A DNA stretch of 64,000 bases from assembly GCA_036435485.1 (NCBI GenBank), contig CM071599.1:210775178-210839177 (forward strand), read 5' to 3'. The stretch is from Saposhnikovia divaricata. Its lineage: Eukaryota > Streptophyta > Magnoliopsida > Apiales > Apiaceae. Under the pieces are notes generated by a model. It had not been told where the DNA came from. It did not search any database and was given only the letters and a program-made list of their open reading frames with translations. The first letter of the stretch is position 1. Every line of letters starts with the position of its first letter. Of this stretch, positions 59,867-64,000 are shown one piece after another. Both the position numbers and the translations under genes were made by a program.

Positions 59867-62311
59867 CTTGATATCATTATTATTCCGAAGATAAATAATT
59901 TTTCAAAGTAGGGATAGAAGGATCTTGCCTCGATCTCGATATCCCAAAGGTAGGGCTCGTGGTTCCTCCGAAGTTTCTATAAACACATAAAAGAATCGTC
60001 ATTAGAGTATATTCCACTTAACACCTACCCTTATCTAGTAACACCCTTGTCACATACCGTATGTTTAACATGGCCTTTATGTCCCAAAGGTTCTAAGAAC
60101 TCGACCATTCTTAATCTCGATTAAAGTGTTAGCAATTCTCACTATTTCCTTAACAACCACTCTCGACTGCAAAAATCCTCATAATTCGAAAATTCCACAA
60201 TTTGACACAAGGTCAGCTAGTAAGGGTTCTCTGATCACCCTATTATAACATCCCAAAATTTCATAATTTTTAAAAATGTCTAAGTAGGTCGATCATAGCC
60301 TCAAAGTTAACACAATTACATTTTTTTTTGGTTTTCGAACATCTTTCACTAAAACTGACTTTTCTCCTAAACCGTACATCAGATTTTAACGCACTTTATA
60401 TCAAAACGATCTATGAACTATGCTCTATCATCTCATGGTCAGTTGGTGTTCTAAACAGGAACCTACTGTACGCGTCTGTTGCTCCAAAACAAGGCATTTA
60501 TTTGGTCTAACGAAAATCGGACATTATAACGGCTATAATTTCATACTTTCTAAAATCCCCCTCCTCCAAATCCATCATTCAACATCCAAATCATCACCTA
60601 CACCATGTGGTCATCCTTACCAACCATGGTTACAAGCCCAAACACTTTCATATTTAACTCAAACCACTTACAAACACATATATTATCAAGAATCATCACT
60701 TATCATAACCTTAATCACTAAACTTTCTATAATCCATCATATATTCAAAGTAATACTAGAGGGCCTTGAGATTTATACCTTCTTGAAGCTTTAACAACCC
60801 TTAACAAGCCTTGGGATATGCTTAATCAACCTTATACTAGCTTGGATCAACTAAAGAAACCATAAAAACAAAGTTAGTTTCTAATGGTTACTATTCATCA
60901 TCACTTTTGTAAAAATCATAACAAATCGAAAAATAAGAGTTTGACTCTCAAATTTTTACCACATCTTGGCCTCTGTATCAGATTTGATTTGAGCTATAGA
61001 TCACCAAAAACAAAGCTTCCTAGCTATGGTTTTGAGCTCCATCTTTCCGCTGGACAGAAACTGGACAGATTGGGTTCTCCAACTTTGAGCATGGATTTGA
61101 GTAGGCTATACTACTTTGTTGGCCATGCAATTTTGTACGAATCTTCCCCATAGAGTGAAGAAGTTATGGTTAAAATTTGGTGATTTTATCATGGATAGAA
61201 ATGGAGATATAAATTTTTCTTTGTGCTTGGTTCTTGCTTGGCAGATTTTGGGAGAATGAGAGAAATGGTGTTTTTCTTGGTGGTGGTGGTGATGCTTTTG
61301 TTTTCTCTCTTGAATAATACATGTATCTATCTCTTTATTCATCCTCATCTTCTCTTGGTGTGTTGTCATCTCCTTATTGGTTCATTTAGATGGTCTTTAT
61401 CCATCCATAATTGCAAGATAGTCCTTAGCTTAATGGTTATTGCATCCAAGTCCTTCCTTTCATTTTATTATTGCACCAAGGGGTTTCTACTCTTAAATAT
61501 CTTCACATACACTCCTTGTCTTGTGGTTGGGCCAAGAATTGGGCCTTTACCAAGCTCTTAGGGCTTTTTGATTGGGCTTTATGCAAAGTTCTTTAGTCGT
61601 TTGACTCACCGATTGAATTCTGTGATCGTCCCAGTGGTTTATCTCTTTTTGTAAATCTCTTGGATATATAATACTCTCCCACATTATATCTTAATGTGTT
61701 AGGGTGGTTCTAAACCTCAAATAGATATTAAATCCAATATCTTTTGTATATTCTCTTTATCTCAGAAATTGCTCTCCCGGTTTCTCAAGCGTTCTCTAAC
61801 TCGCTCACTAACTCATTTACATTCTCTTTACTCTAGGATTATATTCTAAATCCTCTTTCTCTCATAATATATCCTCCATTGGACTTCTAATATTTAATAT
61901 CCTTAACTCATGATTCATTTGCTTGATCGCTAAATCTCGTTATAAAGTCTCAGTAGTTTTGGAATCATTTAACAATCCAATTTCCTCCAGCATTTCTTTA
62001 ACTTAATAATTCCTTGGTTTAATCTAATTTCAATATTTCCTCACGATATAAATCCTTTAATATTTCTGTACTCCTTCATATCACATTCCATAGAGTCTCA
62101 ATTGAAATAAAAAATCCTTAAAATCCATACTCAGGAATTTCTGAAATCCATTATCATTTTGAGTCACTCATTTTCATAGTACAACATTAATATGGTTCCT
62201 GATTATTCATTTTCCATTTCAAATCTAGGTTACTTACATACCCTTTCCCTAAATCCTCAAAATGACTATTCATTTAGGCACTGTAGCATTGCAAAAGTTA
62301 GGGTTATTACA
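59867..62311 (-). repeat. Solo LTR-B, right part
   Basis: Continuation of 42644-44252, ending GGGTTATTACA. Minus-strand TATAAA at 60772-60777. Frames of 87-124 codons here (60420-60794, 60884-61153, 61106-61561) overlap on both strands, match nothing I recognise and are not called. Confidence 0.88.
60772..60777 (-). promoter_or_regulatory. Predicted LTR TATA box (solo LTR-B)
   Basis: GGTATAAATC on the minus strand, homologous in position to the E1, E2 and LTR-A copies. Confidence 0.45.
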
Positions 62312-62316
62312 TGTAG
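62312..62316. other. Solo LTR target-site duplication, right copy
   Basis: TGTAG, identical to 42639-42643. Deleting the insertion rejoins the Tat element's untranslated repeat region. Confidence 0.9.
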
Positions 62317-62900
62317 AGTATCACCTTTTGTCGGCTGGAGCCTCCCTCAGAGCTCAGTCGGTCGTTGCTCGGTCCTTGAACCTCAATGTCAGTATATGAA
62401 CGTCAATATTTGGACCTCAATTTCTGTATTCAAACAGACATCCTTCAATTCAAATTGGCTTTCATAGCTTTCGTGACCTTCTAGGCCTTAACTTGCTTGT
62501 TGACTCCTTGGTTTTATGCCTTGAACCCGTTCATGGTTGTCGGTTGTAACCTACCCTTCATCTCGTTCTAAGATGTGGATCTTGTGATGAAACTTTAGTT
62601 CTTGCCCCCCCTTACTACATATGGTAGAGGTCTTGCTTCTCGGTTGATTGTTCAAGAAGTTCCCTTGCCACTCAGCACTTGACTTCAAGTCTGGTGTGCC
62701 TTGGCTGGTTGTCAACCCTTTATCTTGATTCTAGGTTTCCAACCTTCTTCTAATGCTCACAGGACCTTGCCTTGGTTTGAATTCGATTGACGGCTCTTGA
62801 TTCAAGTCCTTGACTCAAACGACAAACTTGATTGGAGGCTGACAACCTTTTTGGCCATCAAGGCTAAAATTTTGTGTCGGGATTTGAGATTCAAGATTTT
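62317..62900 (-). other. Tat element region between pol and tandem arrays
   Basis: Begins with 'GTCGGCTGGAGCC', related to the 21-bp units at 41.2-42.6 kb, then becomes unique. No integrase domain could be recognised on the minus strand, although Tat elements normally carry it here. Confidence 0.5.
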
Positions 62901-64000
62901 AAGTATGGAATGACAAAGGACCTCTTATCTTAACACTCTCACTGACAGTTTCTGTGCCTTTAAAGCATTATCAGGGAGCCAACCAGTCCCAAGATGAGCT
63001 TTAAGAGGGTCTATCCTTCAGCTAACATCAACTGGTGCTACTAATTTCGCATTGATAGTGGGGTCTTCAGGACCTGGAAGTAAAAACTTTCGGCATAATT
63101 CTCTATCTCAGAAGATGCAAACTTAGATTGGGCATCAGCCTTAACGTTCTTTGCTCTCGGAATGTGCTCCTCGTAGCACTCATCAAACTGAGTCATCACG
63201 GCCTTCACAACTCTCAAGTACTTTGCCATAGTTTCGTCCTTGGCTTCAAATTCACCGTTCATTTTCGAGACTACTAGTCTTGAATCCCCACATACTTGAG
63301 ATTCTTGACTCTCATAATTCTGGCCAAGCCCAATTCGGCTATCAAGGCTTCATAATCAGCTTCGTTGTTGATTGTTGGGAAATCCAACTTCAAGGCATAC
63401 TCAGCTGTGAACTCATCGGGGCTTTGCAAGATTAAACCTGCACCACTAGATTTTGTTTTTGATGCTCCATCAAAATAGAGCAAATAGAGCACCCAATATT
63501 CCTTCTGATTAGGTACAAGCTCTTCATCTTTATTCTCTCTCCCAGGGGTGGTTACTATCTCCTGCCCCCCGACTCCTTGGTTGCTAATAGTGCATTCAAC
63601 CACGAAGTCAGCTAATGCCTGAGCCTTGATGGCTGTCCGAGGCTTTTACGTGATGTCAAATTCTCCAAGTTCTATTGCCCACTTGATTAGCCTTCCTCTG
63701 GCCTTCAGGCTGTGCAAAATATTTCCAACTGTTGGTCCGTCAGGACTTCAATCTTGTGTGATTGAAAGTATGGTCGCAGCTTCCTGGAAGCTGTTACCAA
63801 TGCCAAAGCAAATTTCTTGATGGGAGAGTAATTCAACTCAGCTCCATGCAACACCTTGCTCACGTAGTAAATAGGTTTTATCGAACCTTATTCTCTTCTC
63901 GAATGAGGACATCACTCAATGCTTGTTCAGATACCGCCAGGTATAGATAAAGAGTCTCCCCAAGACTAGGTTTGGCCAACAACGGGGCTTCAGTCATGTA
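62900..64000 (-). pseudogene. Tat-lineage pol: RT end, RNase H and second RNase H
   Basis: On the minus strand, from the right edge inward: 'PLLAKPSLGETLYLYLAVSE', 'YYVSKVLHGAELNYSP' and 'ALVTASRKLRPYFQSHKIE' form the RT-RNase H part of Ty3/gypsy Tat elements. Next comes 'LIKWAIELGEFDI'. A second RNase H domain (63603 to about 63041) follows, with 'FDGASKTKSSGAG', 'NNEADYEALIAELGLA' and 'GDSRLVVSKMNGEFEAKDE'; this extra RNase H is diagnostic of the Tat lineage. The catalytic Asp (DGAS), Glu (NNEADYE) and Asp (GDSR) are visible. It is broken by frameshifts near 63885 and 63290 and by stops. A linker ('DPLKAHLGTGWLPDN') follows at about 62960-63010 and then similarity ends. The 5' part lies beyond the window. 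Confidence 0.88.

Noticed and set aside
61106..61561. 112-aa plus-strand frame with hydrophobic segments in LTR-B
   Set aside because: It lies within an LTR, overlaps an opposite-strand frame and has low-complexity hydrophobic content typical of T-rich DNA.

Overview
The window is nuclear DNA of a flowering plant, almost certainly a eudicot. The evidence is an intronless canonical histone H3.1 gene with plant-type promoter motifs, a split gene with GT-AG introns, and Ty1/copia and Ty3/gypsy LTR retrotransposons of the Tekay-like and Tat lineages primed by initiator-tRNA-Met. Stowaway-, Emigrant- and Harbinger-like MITEs and AT-rich intergenic DNA fit the same picture. I cannot name the species.

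1-15 kb is the gene-bearing part. An AT-rich flank with a ~235-bp tandem repeat and a MITE leads to a three-exon gene of unknown function (312 aa predicted). Its second intron is filled by an antisense, very young copia element whose gag-pol is open except for one in-frame stop. A Stowaway-like MITE and the histone H3.1 gene follow. Next come a local duplication carrying a second MITE and a 2.4-kb Harbinger-like element (TSD TTA) packed with short palindromes.

15.7-36.5 kb is a nested insertion. A decayed gypsy relic on the minus strand (zinc knuckles, primer site, ~3.9-kb LTR) is split by element E1 (18464-34063, TSD TTTGC). E1 is a 15.6-kb minus-strand element with ~5.02-kb LTRs that differ at only about 15-20 sites by eye. 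E1 itself carries a 175-bp Emigrant-like MITE.

36.5-64 kb is a second, deeper nest. After an unexplained stretch and another palindrome-rich repeat lies a Tat-lineage retrotransposon on the minus strand. Its parts are a candidate LTR at 38.3-40.5 kb, tandem arrays with 10-, 21-, 71- and 172-bp units at 40.6-42.6 kb, and RT/RNase H plus a second RNase H at 62.9-64 kb. It is split by a 4.05-kb solo LTR (TSD TGTAG), which is split in turn by element E2 (44253-59861, TSD TATTC), a sister of E1 with 5083-bp LTRs.

The main biological point is that E1 and E2 inserted recently by LTR similarity, yet share the same wrecked internal gag-pol. They look like a family moved in trans. Their LTRs and the two related host LTRs share a minus-strand TATA motif and a CTACCGGTAG-centred block despite large divergence elsewhere. 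I found no CRISPR, tRNA, rRNA or bacterial-type system.
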